This document shows positions 7,112 to 16,474 of a DNA stretch of 57,759 bases, piece by piece. Both the position numbers and the translations under genes were made by a program. Positions within the stretch are counted from its first letter, which is position 1. Each line of letters opens with the position of its first letter. A model generated the notes under the pieces. It saw only the letters and a list, made by a program, of their open reading frames with translations. It did not search any database and was not told where the DNA came from. Source of the stretch: Clostridia bacterium (lineage in GTDB: Bacteria > Bacillota > Clostridia > Oscillospirales > Acutalibacteraceae); the NCBI GenBank assembly GCA_017436285.1, contig JAFSDL010000052.1, positions 1 to 57,759 on the forward strand, in the 5' to 3' direction.

Positions 7112-8458
7112 ATGGCTGGAAATATTCAGGCAATCAAAGGCACAAAAGATACTTTACCAAGCGAAAGCTATAAATCACAGTATATTGAGCAGGCGGCTCT
7201 TGATACTGCAAAAACCTATGGCTTTCACGAAATGAGAACACCTGTTTTTGAATATACAGAGCTTTTTGACCGTTCAGTTGGCGAAACAACTGACGTTGTT
7301 CAGAAGGAAATGTATACCTTCAACGATAAGGGCGACCGTTCAATAACTCTTCGTCCCGAGGGTACTGCAGGTGCTGTGCGTGCATTCCTTGAGCACGGAC
7401 TTTTCAACGAGCCTCTTCCTCAGAAGGTTTGCTATCTTACATCCTGCTACCGCTATGAAAAGCCTCAGGCAGGCAGACTTCGTGAGTTCCACCAGTTTGG
7501 TATTGAGTGCTTCGGTGCAGGCTCTCCTCTTGCAGATGCAGAGGTTATCGCCCTTGCTAACAGTTATTTCACTTTCCTCGGTCTTGAGGAATATAGCCTT
7601 GAAATCAACTCAATCGGTTGTCCCGAATGCAGAAAAAAATATCAGGAGGCTCTCAAAGCATATTTTGAGGAAAGAAAGGGTGACCTTTGTGAAACCTGCC
7701 TTTCCCGTCTTGAAAGAAATCCTATGAGAATTCTTGACTGCAAGAGCCCCGTTTGTTCCAAAATTGCAGAAAACGCACCCGTTGTTCTTGATTATATCTG
7801 TGATGATTGTAAGGAGCATTTCGAGAAGCTTCAGAAATATCTCGATACAATGAATATTCCATACACAATCAACGCTCAGATTGTTCGCGGTCTTGATTAT
7901 TACACAAGAACTGTTTTTGAATTTGTTTCACAGCACGAAAAAACAAAGGGTCTTGTTCTCTGCGGTGGCGGACGCTATGACGGTCTTGTAGAAGAGTTGG
8001 GCGGTTCTGCTCTTCCTGCCTGCGGTCTTGCAATTGGTCTTGAAAGACTTTTGATGGCTATGGAGGAAAGCGGTGTTCAGTTCCCAGAAGCACCCAAATG
8101 CAACCTTTCAATTGTTACTGCAGGGGAAAATGCAATGCTTAAGGCAGTTGAGCTTTCTGCGGATTTACGTGCTCAGGGTTATAGCGTAAATGTTGATACA
8201 GTTGGCAGGTCAATTAAGGCACAGATGAAATATGCAAACAAAATCGGCTCTGAATTTACTGTTGTTATCGGTGATAACGAGCTTGAAAGCAATATCGCTC
8301 AGCTTAAATGTATGGAGGATGGCTCTCAGACTGAGGTTTCCCTTGCAGAATTTACAGAGTGCTTTGAAAGAGCATATATGAATCAGGCAGTAGCCGCATT
8401 CGGCAATGCGGATTTTTCAAATCTTACACAGGTTGATATAAATAATCTTTTAAAATAA
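7112..8458 (+). CDS. hisS: Histidyl-tRNA synthetase
   Basis: This class II aminoacyl-tRNA synthetase charges tRNA-His. The 448-residue protein begins MAGNIQAIKGTKDTLP, typical of bacterial HisRS. Motif 2 is seen in CYRYEKPQAGRLREFHQFGIE. The histidine-specific loop VRGLDYYTRTVFEF is present, as is the motif 3 segment ACGLAIGLERLLMAM. The C-terminal anticodon-binding domain occupies roughly residues 330-425. I place the start at ATG 7112 because it follows AAGGAGATTTAAA. The longer open frame to 6986 would run through the hairpin terminator at 7043. The gene is separated by 10 bases from the next one. Confidence 0.95.
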   Translation: MAGNIQAIKGTKDTLPSESYKSQYIEQAALDTAKTYGFHEMRTPVFEYTELFDRSVGETTDVVQKEMYTFNDKGDRSITLRPEGTAGAVRAFLEHGLFNEPLPQKVCYLTSCYRYEKPQAGRLREFHQFGIECFGAGSPLADAEVIALANSYFTFLGLEEYSLEINSIGCPECRKKYQEALKAYFEERKGDLCETCLSRLERNPMRILDCKSPVCSKIAENAPVVLDYICDDCKEHFEKLQKYLDTMNIPYTINAQIVRGLDYYTRTVFEFVSQHEKTKGLVLCGGGRYDGLVEELGGSALPACGLAIGLERLLMAMEESGVQFPEAPKCNLSIVTAGENAMLKAVELSADLRAQGYSVNVDTVGRSIKAQMKYANKIGSEFTVVIGDNELESNIAQLKCMEDGSQTEVSLAEFTECFERAYMNQAVAAFGNADFSNLTQVDINNLLK

Positions 8459-8468
8459 AGGTGCAATT

Positions 8469-9074
8469 ATGGAAATAATTGATATTTCGAGAGATTTATT
8501 AAAAACTCCCGTTTACCCCGGTGACCCGGAGTGTTATGTTGATAATATAAAAAGTATGAGAGCTGGGGAGAACTGCAACCTTAACGCAGTTTATACCTGC
8601 CTTCACACCGCAACCCATGTTGATGCACCCTTGCATTTTGTTGAGGGCGCAGGTGCTATGGAAACGCTTCCGTTGGATTTGTTTATCGGTGAATGTCTTG
8701 TAGTTGAAACACCTCCCGGACCTGTTACAGGGGCATTTGCAGAGGAGCATTTTCCTTGGCGCGGTTGTGAGAGACTTCTGATTAAAGGCAACGGACTTTC
8801 TCATTTGATGGATAGTGCCGCATATTATATTGCGGATTCGGGAATAAAGCTTGTAGGTACTGATTCACAGACTATCGGTATAAGTGGCGCAAATGAAACT
8901 GTTCATCGTGCGCTTCTTTCTGAAAATATTCCCATAATTGAGGGTCTTGACCTTACAGATGTTGCCCCCGGCAGATATTTTCTTATGGCTCAGCCTCTTA
9001 AAATTGCAGGGGTTGAAGCAGCACCACTGAGGGCAGTGCTTGTTAAAGAACATCTTTTCTGGTCAGGAAGATAA
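8469..9074 (+). CDS. Cyclase/kynurenine-formamidase-family metal hydrolase
   Basis: The 201-residue protein belongs to the cyclase family (PF04199 type), whose members include kynurenine formamidase and isatin hydrolase. The signature HTATHVDAPLHF (residues about 47-58) supplies the metal-binding His and Asp ligands. N-terminal DISRDLLKTPVYPGDPE and the later LVGTDSQTIG segment are also family-typical. It follows hisS by 10 bases and may be co-transcribed with it. No tryptophan degradation genes are nearby, so the substrate (an amide, ester or lactone) is open. Its stop codon sits on the edge of the palindromic element at 9074-9179. Confidence 0.8.
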   Translation: MEIIDISRDLLKTPVYPGDPECYVDNIKSMRAGENCNLNAVYTCLHTATHVDAPLHFVEGAGAMETLPLDLFIGECLVVETPPGPVTGAFAEEHFPWRGCERLLIKGNGLSHLMDSAAYYIADSGIKLVGTDSQTIGISGANETVHRALLSENIPIIEGLDLTDVAPGRYFLMAQPLKIAGVEAAPLRAVLVKEHLFWSGR

Positions 9075-9179
9075 AAATTGCGTATTTCACGCGTCTTTTG
9101 CTTTTTTCTCACCAAACTCGCGTACCTTTGTACGCTTCGGGTTCGTAAAAAACAAAATACACGTAAACTACACAATTTT
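9074..9179. repeat. 106 bp imperfect palindromic element
   Basis: The whole stretch can fold on itself: AAAATTG at 9074-9080 pairs with CAATTTT at 9173-9179, and complementarity continues inwards through the ACG, GT, TTTTG and TTTTTT blocks. The centre is GCGTACCTTTGTACGC. The same core occurs in element A (1109-1124 and its copy near 57680). It lies between the cyclase gene and rqcP and begins exactly at the cyclase stop codon. It has no convincing ORF. I read it as a non-autonomous interspersed repeat. Confidence 0.65.
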
Positions 9180-9211
9180 ATAAAACCACACTATTTCAGA
9201 CAACTACAAGA

Positions 9212-9232
9212 GGAACGGGCAAGCCACGTTCC
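9212..9232. repeat. Small GGAACG hairpin repeat
   Basis: GGAACG and CGTTCC arms enclose GGCAAGCCA. A closely related hairpin, GGAACGGTC/GACCGTTCC, lies at 50088-50107, so this is a dispersed short repeat found in non-coding DNA here. Confidence 0.5.
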
Positions 9233-9252
9233 TTACAGACAAGGTATAAGAT

Positions 9253-9495
9253 ATGAGATTGGATAAATATTTAAAGGTATCAAGAATTATAAAGAGACGT
9301 ACCGTTGCAAACGAGGTTTGCGATGCAAAGCACGTTGAGGTCAACGGTAAAATTGCAAGAGCATCATACGAGGTAAAGGTTGGCGATGTTATTGCAATTC
9401 AGATGGGCAATAGCCTTACAAAATACAAGGTGCTTGCAGTAAACGAGTTTGCCAAAAAGGACGATGCGGCAAATATGTATGAGGTTATTAACTGA
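9253..9495 (+). CDS. rqcP: S4-domain RNA-binding protein RqcP
   Basis: The 80-residue protein is almost entirely an S4 RNA-binding domain: MRLDKYLKVSRIIKRRTVANE, then VEVNGKIARASYEVKVGDVIAI. This matches RqcP (YabO), the Hsp15-like partner of RqcH that stabilises the P-site tRNA while alanine tails are added to nascent chains on stalled 50S subunits. Its length is right for RqcP. It begins at ATG 9253 behind AAGG, just after the palindromic repeat region. A terminator follows at 9505-9539. Confidence 0.85.
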   Translation: MRLDKYLKVSRIIKRRTVANEVCDAKHVEVNGKIARASYEVKVGDVIAIQMGNSLTKYKVLAVNEFAKKDDAANMYEVIN

Positions 9496-9504
9496 ATAAA
9501 AAAC

Positions 9505-9539
9505 GAAAAACTCCTCTGCATAAAGCAGGGGAGCTTTTC
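9505..9539 (+). terminator. Terminator of rqcP
   Basis: CTCCTCTGC pairs with GCAGGGGAG around a short A-rich loop. An A-run precedes the stem and CTTTTCTT follows it. Confidence 0.75.
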
Positions 9540-9579
9540 TTAGGGGTAAATATGGAAATAAGGAGATAGGAATGAAAAC

Positions 9580-9625
9580 GTGTAATCAACTGAAACGGGT
9601 TCCTTTCCCGTTCCGTTGATTACAC
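9580..9625. repeat. Long hairpin between convergent genes
   Basis: GTGTAATCAAC (9580-9590) pairs with GTTGATTACAC (9615-9625), and an inner AACGGG/CCCGTT stem extends the structure. No U-run follows either arm, so it is not a standard terminator. Its role is unknown. Confidence 0.6.
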
Positions 9626-9720
9626 TATACAGCACATTCTTTAATTGCGTATGAAAAAGTTGTGAACAATTTTCGATTTTTAATGAACGTTTTGTGAATT
9701 TAAAATCGAATTTTGTTCTT

Positions 9721-10890
9721 TTATTTCTTCAGGTATCTGCTGTTGAAGCTTTGCTTCAAGTCAATTGAGCTGTCATTATGAATTGTTGTAAGGGTTACGC
9801 CCTGCTGCCATTCCTCTTCGGGACGGGATGTGCCTCTGAAATCACCAAGGCTATATGCGTTATAGCTTCCCATCTGGTTATAAACAAGCCAGATACCCTC
9901 ATATTTTGCCGCCCAGTCGTTAACATGGTCGTGACCGCAGAAAATACCCTGTGCACTATTTCTTTTCATAGCCTCAAAAAGACCGTTGTTGAAGGGGGAG
10001 CAGCCAACGCTTTCAAACATTCTTCCGTAGAGAATTTCTGCCTTGCCTGTGGGAACATATTCTTCTTTTTCATTAAGGGTGAAAACCTCTTCATATTCCT
10101 TTATCGGAATATGCATATAAAGAAGATTGGGACATTTTCCGTATTCTTCTTTAAGTGCAGTCATTTCCTTTTCATACCAATTAATCTGGTCGGGCTTTAT
10201 GTAGTCGTAGCCACCCTCCATTTCTGCAGGAACACCGTCACGAGCCATATATTCGGGAATAATATCTCTGCCCGAATCCATAAACACAAGGCTTTGCTTT
10301 AATTCGGTTTCGGAATTCATAATGTTAACGATAAAGTTGCCATAACCGAAAAGGTTTGGGTCGCCGAATTTTGAAAGACAATGGGGAGCATCTGAAAGGC
10401 TTTTCATAAGAAGATATTTATGGAATTCCTTTTCCTCTCTTGCCTCGTGGTTGCCGAAAACATATACCCAATATACACCAAGCTTTTCCATCATCTGAGC
10501 AAAGTGAATTGCTTCAAACTGCTGATATTTTGACTGAATGCAGTCACCTGTGAGAATAACCAAATCAGGCTTTTCGTCACGAATCTGGTTAATGAAAAGC
10601 TGAAGAGATTTATTGTTGAGGGAATAATCCTCATCTGTGTGCATATCGGTGGTGGCAAGAAGCTTGAAATCACCGTTGTCGATAGTTCCGTTATCGTTGA
10701 ATTTTGCAATAAAGGTTGATGTTTCGGTTTCTTTTATAATTCTTACCTTGCTTCCCACATAGGGCACATCAAGAGCGGATAAAAACCTGTTCTGAGCAAG
10801 CTTACCCTTGCTTAAGTCATATATAATTTTTTCTGCGTCAAGGCAGAATTTAATACCGTTTTGCTGAATGAAAGTTCTTACGGGCTTCAT
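9721..10890 (-). CDS. Calcineurin-like metallophosphoesterase
   Basis: The 389-residue protein has the metal-ligand blocks of calcineurin-like phosphoesterases: TDMHTDED (the usual DxH block, residues about 81-88), ILTGDCIQ (GD), VFGNHEARE (GNH) and GIFCGHDHVND (GHDH). About 75 residues precede the catalytic core and may form a small beta domain. There is no signal peptide. Such enzymes cleave phosphomonoesters or diesters with two metal ions; the substrate cannot be told. It converges on rqcP and has its own promoter at 10921-10949. Confidence 0.85.
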   Translation of the reverse strand: MKPVRTFIQQNGIKFCLDAEKIIYDLSKGKLAQNRFLSALDVPYVGSKVRIIKETETSTFIAKFNDNGTIDNGDFKLLATTDMHTDEDYSLNNKSLQLFINQIRDEKPDLVILTGDCIQSKYQQFEAIHFAQMMEKLGVYWVYVFGNHEAREEKEFHKYLLMKSLSDAPHCLSKFGDPNLFGYGNFIVNIMNSETELKQSLVFMDSGRDIIPEYMARDGVPAEMEGGYDYIKPDQINWYEKEMTALKEEYGKCPNLLYMHIPIKEYEEVFTLNEKEEYVPTGKAEILYGRMFESVGCSPFNNGLFEAMKRNSAQGIFCGHDHVNDWAAKYEGIWLVYNQMGSYNAYSLGDFRGTSRPEEEWQQGVTLTTIHNDSSIDLKQSFNSRYLKK

Positions 10891-10920
10891 AAAATACCTC
10901 TTTTCCGTGATTGTAAAAAT

Positions 10921-10949
10921 ATCTTATCACAATAGTTTTTTTATTTCAA
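10921..10949 (-). promoter_or_regulatory. Promoter of the metallophosphoesterase gene
   Basis: On the minus strand, TTGAAA (10944-10949) and TAAGAT (10921-10926) are spaced by 17 bp, about 30 bp ahead of the ATG. Confidence 0.6.
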
Positions 10950-11093
10950 TATTTTATCAGATATTGAGCATTTGTTAACTACTTATTTCGGTGGTTTTAA
11001 TTGTTTTTTAATATTTTTGGAATTCTGTTTTTTATGTATAAAAACTGACAATAAACTTTGGCTATTTTTACATTTTATTTAAAGGTTAATTCA

Positions 11094-11123
11094 TTGACAC
11101 AGCAAGGCTTTTTATGGTATATT
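11094..11123 (+). promoter_or_regulatory. Promoter of the FN3 protein cluster
   Basis: TTGACA (11094-11099) and TATATT (11118-11123) are spaced by 18 bp. A leader of about 115 nt follows, with a small ATGGATT/AATCCAT inverted repeat just before the ribosome binding site. I do not recognise a known riboswitch in the leader. Confidence 0.65.
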
Positions 11124-11246
11124 TACTATGTAACATTATATAGTAGGGACGAGTGCGCCTGATTGGTGGAAGGTCGCTTTTTCCCTCTTCAGATTTACAA
11201 AAATATAAATGGATTTAATCCATAAAACCGAAAGGAAGAAACTAAA

Positions 11247-13121
11247 ATGAAAAAAAGTATCTCATTGGTGTTATGCCTGGCTATGCTTATTTCGGTATTC
11301 TCTTGCTTAGGGCTTACTGCTTCTGCAGCAGGTAATCCAAAGGATTTGTTTACCGTTAAGGAAAGTGGCTTTAAAAACGACAAAATCACATACACCATTT
11401 ATCTTAATAAGGGTGTGAATTTGTCGGGTGCAATTATATATGCAAAGTTTGATGCAGATGTTCTTGCCATTGATAAAGCAAATTCAGGAGCATATATGGT
11501 TGACGATGGTGATGGTGGCGAACGCGAAAACATCAATGGTATGTATGAAGCTGATTTTATGGCAGGCTATGATAACCAGTTCTCTATAGCTCATGCTTAT
11601 GGTAATACTACAGATTTTAAAAACGGTACCTCCAACAAGCCTTATATTCAGTTTACTTTTAAGGCTATTGACGGAAACCGCCCTGCAACAGAGGTTAAAT
11701 TCTATTGCTATGAATTCAATAGTGCAAGCATTCCCGAAAACAACATTGCAAACGGAAGCTCTGCACTTATATATTCCTATGAGGGCACAACTCTCGGTCA
11801 GGCTGTTATCAGCTCTGTTTCATCTGAGAAATCCGGTGTAAGAATTAACTGGAAAAAGGTTACAGGTGCTGATTTCTACAGAGTTTACAGAGTAGAAGAT
11901 GGCAAAAATACACTTATTAAAAGCACCATTGATGGTGATGAATTAACATATCTTGATAAAAATGTTGAAAACAACAAGGTTTATAAGTATGTAGTAAGAG
12001 CTGTTAATGAAGCAAGCTCTGACTTTGCAGCACCCTGCAGCAGCTCTGCTTCCACAAGATACACAGTTGCTCCTTCAAAAATCACTCTTGCAAATGGTGA
12101 TGGTAAGGTTGATGTGAGCTGGTCAGCAGTTGACGGTGCAACAGGCTACAGAGTTTACAGAAGAACAATCGGTGCTGACGGTACAGCTTATGACTGGAAT
12201 TATTTAAGCAATAAAATTACCGAGCGTAAATATTCTGACAAAACCGCCAAAAGCGGAAAAACCTATGAATATGCAGTTCGTGTATATTCAGACGGTGGCA
12301 ACAGTGACTTGTATTCTCAGAAGAAAATAGTTTATCTTGATGCTCCCGAGTTTACCGCTTCAGCAACCACAAAGGGCATTAAAATTGTTTGGGATAAGGT
12401 TAGCGGTGCATCCTTCTACAGAATTTACAGAAAAACCGGTAGTGGCTCCTGGTCAAGAATTGCTTCTGTTACTGATGCTACCTCATATTTAGATAAGAGC
12501 GCATCAAGTGGCAAAAAGGTTTATTATCTCATTAAAGCTGTTAAAGGCGATTATATAAGTGCTTACGAAAAGCACTCCGTAAATTACCTTAAAACTCCCG
12601 AGGTAAGCGTTAAAAATATTACTACAGGCGTAAATGTTTCCTGGAGTAAGGTAAGCGGTGCAACAAAATATTATATTTACCGCAAAGCAGGCAGTGCATC
12701 ATCCTGGTCCTTTGTTGGCAGCACAACAAATGCATCCTACACAGATAAAACTGCTAAGAGCGGCACGCTCTATAAATACTGTGTAAGAGCAATAAGCGGT
12801 AGTGCCAAATCTGCCTTTGGCGGAACTGCTTATAAAACAATTCGCTTCCTTGCTGCTCCCGAGCTCAAGAAAATTGCAAGCACTGAATATGGTGTAACAG
12901 TTTATTGGGGCGAGGTAAAGGGCGCAACAAAATATATAGTTTACAGAAAAACAGGCTCAGGCAGCTATAAAGAGCTTGCAACCGTAACAGGAAGCGATAC
13001 AGTTAAATATCGCGATAACACTGCTAAAAAGGGCACAACCTACACTTATAAGGTTTGTGCAGGCTATAGCTCATATACCAGCAGCTTCAATTCAAGCCTT
13101 TCAATAAAGGATAAATATTAA
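11247..13121 (+). CDS. Secreted cohesin-like/FN3 repeat protein 1 (5 FN3)
   Basis: The 624-residue product has a Sec signal peptide (MKKSISLVLCLAMLISVFSC, cleavage near TASAA). A domain of about 140 residues follows whose pattern (ITYTIYLNKGVNLSGAIIYA, then FDADVLAID) fits the cohesin-like/carbohydrate-binding beta-sandwich group. Five fibronectin type III modules follow, each with a strand of the form xYRVYRKxGxG and the ending SYxDKTAKSGKxYxYxVRA. There is no LPXTG, SLH or membrane anchor; the chain ends at SLSIKDKY, an ending shared by the two paralogs downstream. It is the first gene of a three-gene cluster. I infer an extracellular adhesion or scaffold role; the ligand is unknown. Confidence 0.85.
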   Translation: MKKSISLVLCLAMLISVFSCLGLTASAAGNPKDLFTVKESGFKNDKITYTIYLNKGVNLSGAIIYAKFDADVLAIDKANSGAYMVDDGDGGERENINGMYEADFMAGYDNQFSIAHAYGNTTDFKNGTSNKPYIQFTFKAIDGNRPATEVKFYCYEFNSASIPENNIANGSSALIYSYEGTTLGQAVISSVSSEKSGVRINWKKVTGADFYRVYRVEDGKNTLIKSTIDGDELTYLDKNVENNKVYKYVVRAVNEASSDFAAPCSSSASTRYTVAPSKITLANGDGKVDVSWSAVDGATGYRVYRRTIGADGTAYDWNYLSNKITERKYSDKTAKSGKTYEYAVRVYSDGGNSDLYSQKKIVYLDAPEFTASATTKGIKIVWDKVSGASFYRIYRKTGSGSWSRIASVTDATSYLDKSASSGKKVYYLIKAVKGDYISAYEKHSVNYLKTPEVSVKNITTGVNVSWSKVSGATKYYIYRKAGSASSWSFVGSTTNASYTDKTAKSGTLYKYCVRAISGSAKSAFGGTAYKTIRFLAAPELKKIASTEYGVTVYWGEVKGATKYIVYRKTGSGSYKELATVTGSDTVKYRDNTAKKGTTYTYKVCAGYSSYTSSFNSSLSIKDKY

Positions 13122-13156
13122 TTAAAAATTCTGATTAATTCCAAGGAGGAATTAGC

Positions 13157-16100
13157 TTGAGAAGAGTTATATCATTGCTTCTTTGTTTAGTAATGTGCAT
13201 TTCTGTTTTTTCAGCAACTGCAACAACTGTTTATGCTTCAAGCTTAACAGATGATATTTTTACAGTTGAAAAAACAGATTTTGAGAACGAAAGAATAACC
13301 TATACGATTTCACTTAATGCAAATCAGAAGAATGTTTTAGGCGCTATTCTTAAATTTAAATTTGACAGTACTGTTTTAGAGGTTTCTTCCGCTAGCGGTG
13401 CAGTAGGTACGGTTAATGATTTTGGTGAATTTGCGGCTAATGTAACAGGCTATTACGAAAGTGGCGTTGAATGGGATGATGAGAACACTTATTCAATTGC
13501 ATATATGAATCCTAATGGCTTCAATATTGGTTCAACAAGCAAGAATTTTGTGAAAATTACCTTTGTTGCAATTGGTGATTCTCGCCCTGTAACGGATGTC
13601 GATTTTTATTGTGAAGAGTTCATTACTGATGATGGTGACGATACCAATGATATCAGAAAAAGTGATGGCGCACAGAAATTCTTCAGTGATTCATTCCTTA
13701 CACTCAGTCCTGCGAAAAATGTTGAAGTATCTTCTTCTGAAACAGGTCTTAAATTTGCATGGTCAGTCGCAACAGGTGCAGAATGGTATAAGGTCTATCG
13801 CAGACAGCTAAAAAAAGACGGAAGCTTTTCAGATTGGAAAATGCTTGCGCAGGTTCCCGCAGGAACAACAGAATATATTGACGAGACCATTGAAAAAGGC
13901 GTTGAATATTATTATTCTGTTGAAACAGGAAATCAATTCGGAACAATAGAACACGATGAAGATGGTCTTGCCGGCTTCTTCTTCGGAACAATTACAAAAA
14001 TTAATGCTTCCCTTACCCAAAGAGGTGCTAAGATTAGCTGGGGTGCTCTTAATGGTGCAGGAAGCTATTCTGTTTATAGAAATGCAGAGGGTCAAACTGA
14101 TGCAAATGGTGAGTTGATCTGGGAAAAGGTCGGCGAAACAGATGGTGCAACATCTTATGATGATGAACCTCTTACAAGTGGTGTGAAATATTACTACACA
14201 GTTAAAGCCCATAAGGGAGCTTACAATGCAGAGGCTTCTGTTGCTCCCGCAGAAATTACCTTCATTGCAAGTGCAAGTATTGTTGGATATAAAATAAATC
14301 AAGCTGATATTGTGATTAACTGGCCTTTTGTTGACGGTGCAGAGCGCTACAGAGTTTACAGAAAGGCTTATGGCGAAAGCGAATATGCCTACATAGGTGC
14401 AACAAGTACTAATAGCTTCACAGATACTGATGTAACAGATACTACAAAATATTATTATAAGCTTCGCACTGTTGCGGAAAATGGTGATCTCAGTGTGCTT
14501 GGCGAGGCTTATACTGTAATTAAGCTTCCTATTACAACAAAGGTTAAAGCAACCTCAGTCAATGACCATATTACTGTAAGTTGGGAAGCTGTAGAGCTTG
14601 CAGAAGAGTATATTATTTATAGAAAAACAACAACAGGAAACTGGATTATGCTTACTACAGTTCCTGCAACTAAAACAAAGCTTGTTGATAATAGTGTGGA
14701 AAGTGGCGTTACTTATGTTTACGCAGTTGCTTCCAAGACTGAGAAATTCACAACAGAAATTTCAGATGTTTCTAACCAAGTATTTTTCCTCTCCACGCCT
14801 CAGATTGTTAGTGTCGTTAATGGCTCTAAGGGTATTGAATTAACATTCGAAAAGGTTGAGGGCGCAGAAAAATATAATATCTACAGAAGAAAAGCTAATG
14901 GTGAGTTTGGTGATCCGATTGCTACTGTAACTCAGCCAACCTCTGAACAGTATGTTTACGTTGATTCTAAAGCTACTTCAGGTGTTCAGTATGTTTACGG
15001 TGTTCAGTCCGTTTGCGGAAAAACAACCACAGCTATTGTAGAATCTGACTTGGCTTGTTGCCTTAGTGAACCTGAAATGGAGCTTAAGTCTGTTTATACA
15101 GGTGTTTACATTAAATGGGATAAGGTTCCCGGGGCAGAGAAATACGAAATCTACTATTCACAAAGCAGAAAAGCAGATAGTATGGAGCTTGTTACCACTG
15201 TAACCGGCACCTCTTACACTCATAAGGCGGCAGAAAGCGGTCGAAAAAATTATTATTGGGTTAAGGCTGTTTGCGGTGATACTACAAGTATTGCGGATGA
15301 TGGAATTTATCATCTTGCTGCTCCTAAAATTGTTGAATTTAAAAACTATAAATCCTGTGTTCAGCTTAAATGGAAAGATGTTCTCGGTGCAGATGAATAT
15401 ATTGTTTATCGCAAAATCTATGGCGAAAGCAACTGGACAGAGATAAAGGTTTCATTAGAGTACAAAACTGTTAAAGAGGGGTCCGACAGTGTTACATATG
15501 TTGTTGCAAAGGACTCCGGTGTTACTGCGGGTAAGAAATATGTTTATACAGTTGTAAGCGGTGACGGTGAGGATTATAGCGGAAAATACGAAAAGGGTTG
15601 GTCTCACAGATTTCTGAAGAATCCCACAATTAAGAGTGTTGCTAATTCCTATAGTGGACCAAAGATTACATGGAGCAAGGCCTCAGGTGCAACCAAGTAT
15701 TATATTTACCGTAAAACTAAATCTACAAGCTGGAAATATATCGCTTCAACTACCGGCACATCATATGTAGATAAAACTGCTAAGAGCGGTACAAAGTATT
15801 ATTATGCAGTAAAATCATTGAATGGTGATTATGCGGCATACCATAACACATCTCACTTTAACGATATCTGTAAGACCGTAAACTATCTCGCAGCTCCTGC
15901 TGTTACGGTTGCAAACACATCAAGCTCAATTAAAGTATCTTGGGGCAAGGTTACTGGTGCTGAGTCATACTATGTTTATCGTAAGGCAGGCTCTGCAACA
16001 AAGTGGACTAAGGTAAGGACAACTGCTGCAACCTCGTTCACAGATAGTGATGTAAAGAATGGCACATCATACAGATATATGGTTAAGGCTGTTGACGGAA

Positions 16101-16417
16101 GCATTGTTTCAAGCTATGATTCTGATGGTGAATATATCAGACGCATTTCTGCTCCTAAGGCATCGAGCGTTACTAGTTCAAAGAGCGGAATCACATTCAA
16201 ATGGAGCAAGGTTTCAGGCGTGTCCGGTTATTATGTGTATCGTAAAACAGGTTCCGGAAGCTATTCAAAAATTGCTACTGTTAAAGGTAGTACAAATATA
16301 AGCTATCTTGATAAGTCCGCTCAAAAGGGTAAAACCTATACTTATATGGTAAAAGCATATTATGGCTCATCAACCAGTGCTTATAACGGAACTCTTAAAA
16401 TTACAGATAAATATTGA
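13157..16417 (+). CDS. Secreted cohesin-like/FN3 repeat protein 2 (10 FN3)
   Basis: The 1086-residue paralog starts at a TTG, chosen because AAGGAGG lies 8 bases upstream and the signal peptide (MRRVISLLLCLVMCISVFSA) begins there. After the signal peptide comes the same cohesin-like domain (ITYTISLNANQKNVLGAILK, then FDSTVLEV). About ten FN3 modules follow, countable by their central strands (for example RYRVYRKAYG, EYIIYRKTTTG, KYNIYRRKANG, GYYVYRKTGSG). It ends NGTLKITDKY. The gap to the gene before is 35 bp with no terminator, so co-transcription is likely. Like its neighbours it lacks any visible wall anchor. Confidence 0.85.
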   Translation: MRRVISLLLCLVMCISVFSATATTVYASSLTDDIFTVEKTDFENERITYTISLNANQKNVLGAILKFKFDSTVLEVSSASGAVGTVNDFGEFAANVTGYYESGVEWDDENTYSIAYMNPNGFNIGSTSKNFVKITFVAIGDSRPVTDVDFYCEEFITDDGDDTNDIRKSDGAQKFFSDSFLTLSPAKNVEVSSSETGLKFAWSVATGAEWYKVYRRQLKKDGSFSDWKMLAQVPAGTTEYIDETIEKGVEYYYSVETGNQFGTIEHDEDGLAGFFFGTITKINASLTQRGAKISWGALNGAGSYSVYRNAEGQTDANGELIWEKVGETDGATSYDDEPLTSGVKYYYTVKAHKGAYNAEASVAPAEITFIASASIVGYKINQADIVINWPFVDGAERYRVYRKAYGESEYAYIGATSTNSFTDTDVTDTTKYYYKLRTVAENGDLSVLGEAYTVIKLPITTKVKATSVNDHITVSWEAVELAEEYIIYRKTTTGNWIMLTTVPATKTKLVDNSVESGVTYVYAVASKTEKFTTEISDVSNQVFFLSTPQIVSVVNGSKGIELTFEKVEGAEKYNIYRRKANGEFGDPIATVTQPTSEQYVYVDSKATSGVQYVYGVQSVCGKTTTAIVESDLACCLSEPEMELKSVYTGVYIKWDKVPGAEKYEIYYSQSRKADSMELVTTVTGTSYTHKAAESGRKNYYWVKAVCGDTTSIADDGIYHLAAPKIVEFKNYKSCVQLKWKDVLGADEYIVYRKIYGESNWTEIKVSLEYKTVKEGSDSVTYVVAKDSGVTAGKKYVYTVVSGDGEDYSGKYEKGWSHRFLKNPTIKSVANSYSGPKITWSKASGATKYYIYRKTKSTSWKYIASTTGTSYVDKTAKSGTKYYYAVKSLNGDYAAYHNTSHFNDICKTVNYLAAPAVTVANTSSSIKVSWGKVTGAESYYVYRKAGSATKWTKVRTTAATSFTDSDVKNGTSYRYMVKAVDGSIVSSYDSDGEYIRRISAPKASSVTSSKSGITFKWSKVSGVSGYYVYRKTGSGSYSKIATVKGSTNISYLDKSAQKGKTYTYMVKAYYGSSTSAYNGTLKITDKY

Positions 16418-16426
16418 TAAAATAGG

Positions 16427-16452
16427 CAGTTCCCTCGGAATCGGGGGAACTG
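16427..16452 (+). promoter_or_regulatory. Hairpin just ahead of the third FN3 gene
   Basis: CAGTTCCC (16427-16434) pairs with GGGAACTG (16445-16452). The stem ends 6 bases before the AAGGAGG ribosome binding site of the next gene and has no U-run. It looks more like an mRNA-processing or translation-modulating hairpin than a terminator. Confidence 0.55.
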
Positions 16453-16474
16453 TTATGTGCAAGGAGGTGCGCTT

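Noticed and set aside
9078-9266. A 62-codon plus-strand frame between the cyclase gene and rqcP
   Set aside because: It is entirely within the palindromic element and its flank; the stem structure explains the open frame.
11124-11246. Cyclic-di-GMP riboswitch in the leader of the FN3 cluster
   Set aside because: The conserved core bases of the GEMM classes are not present.
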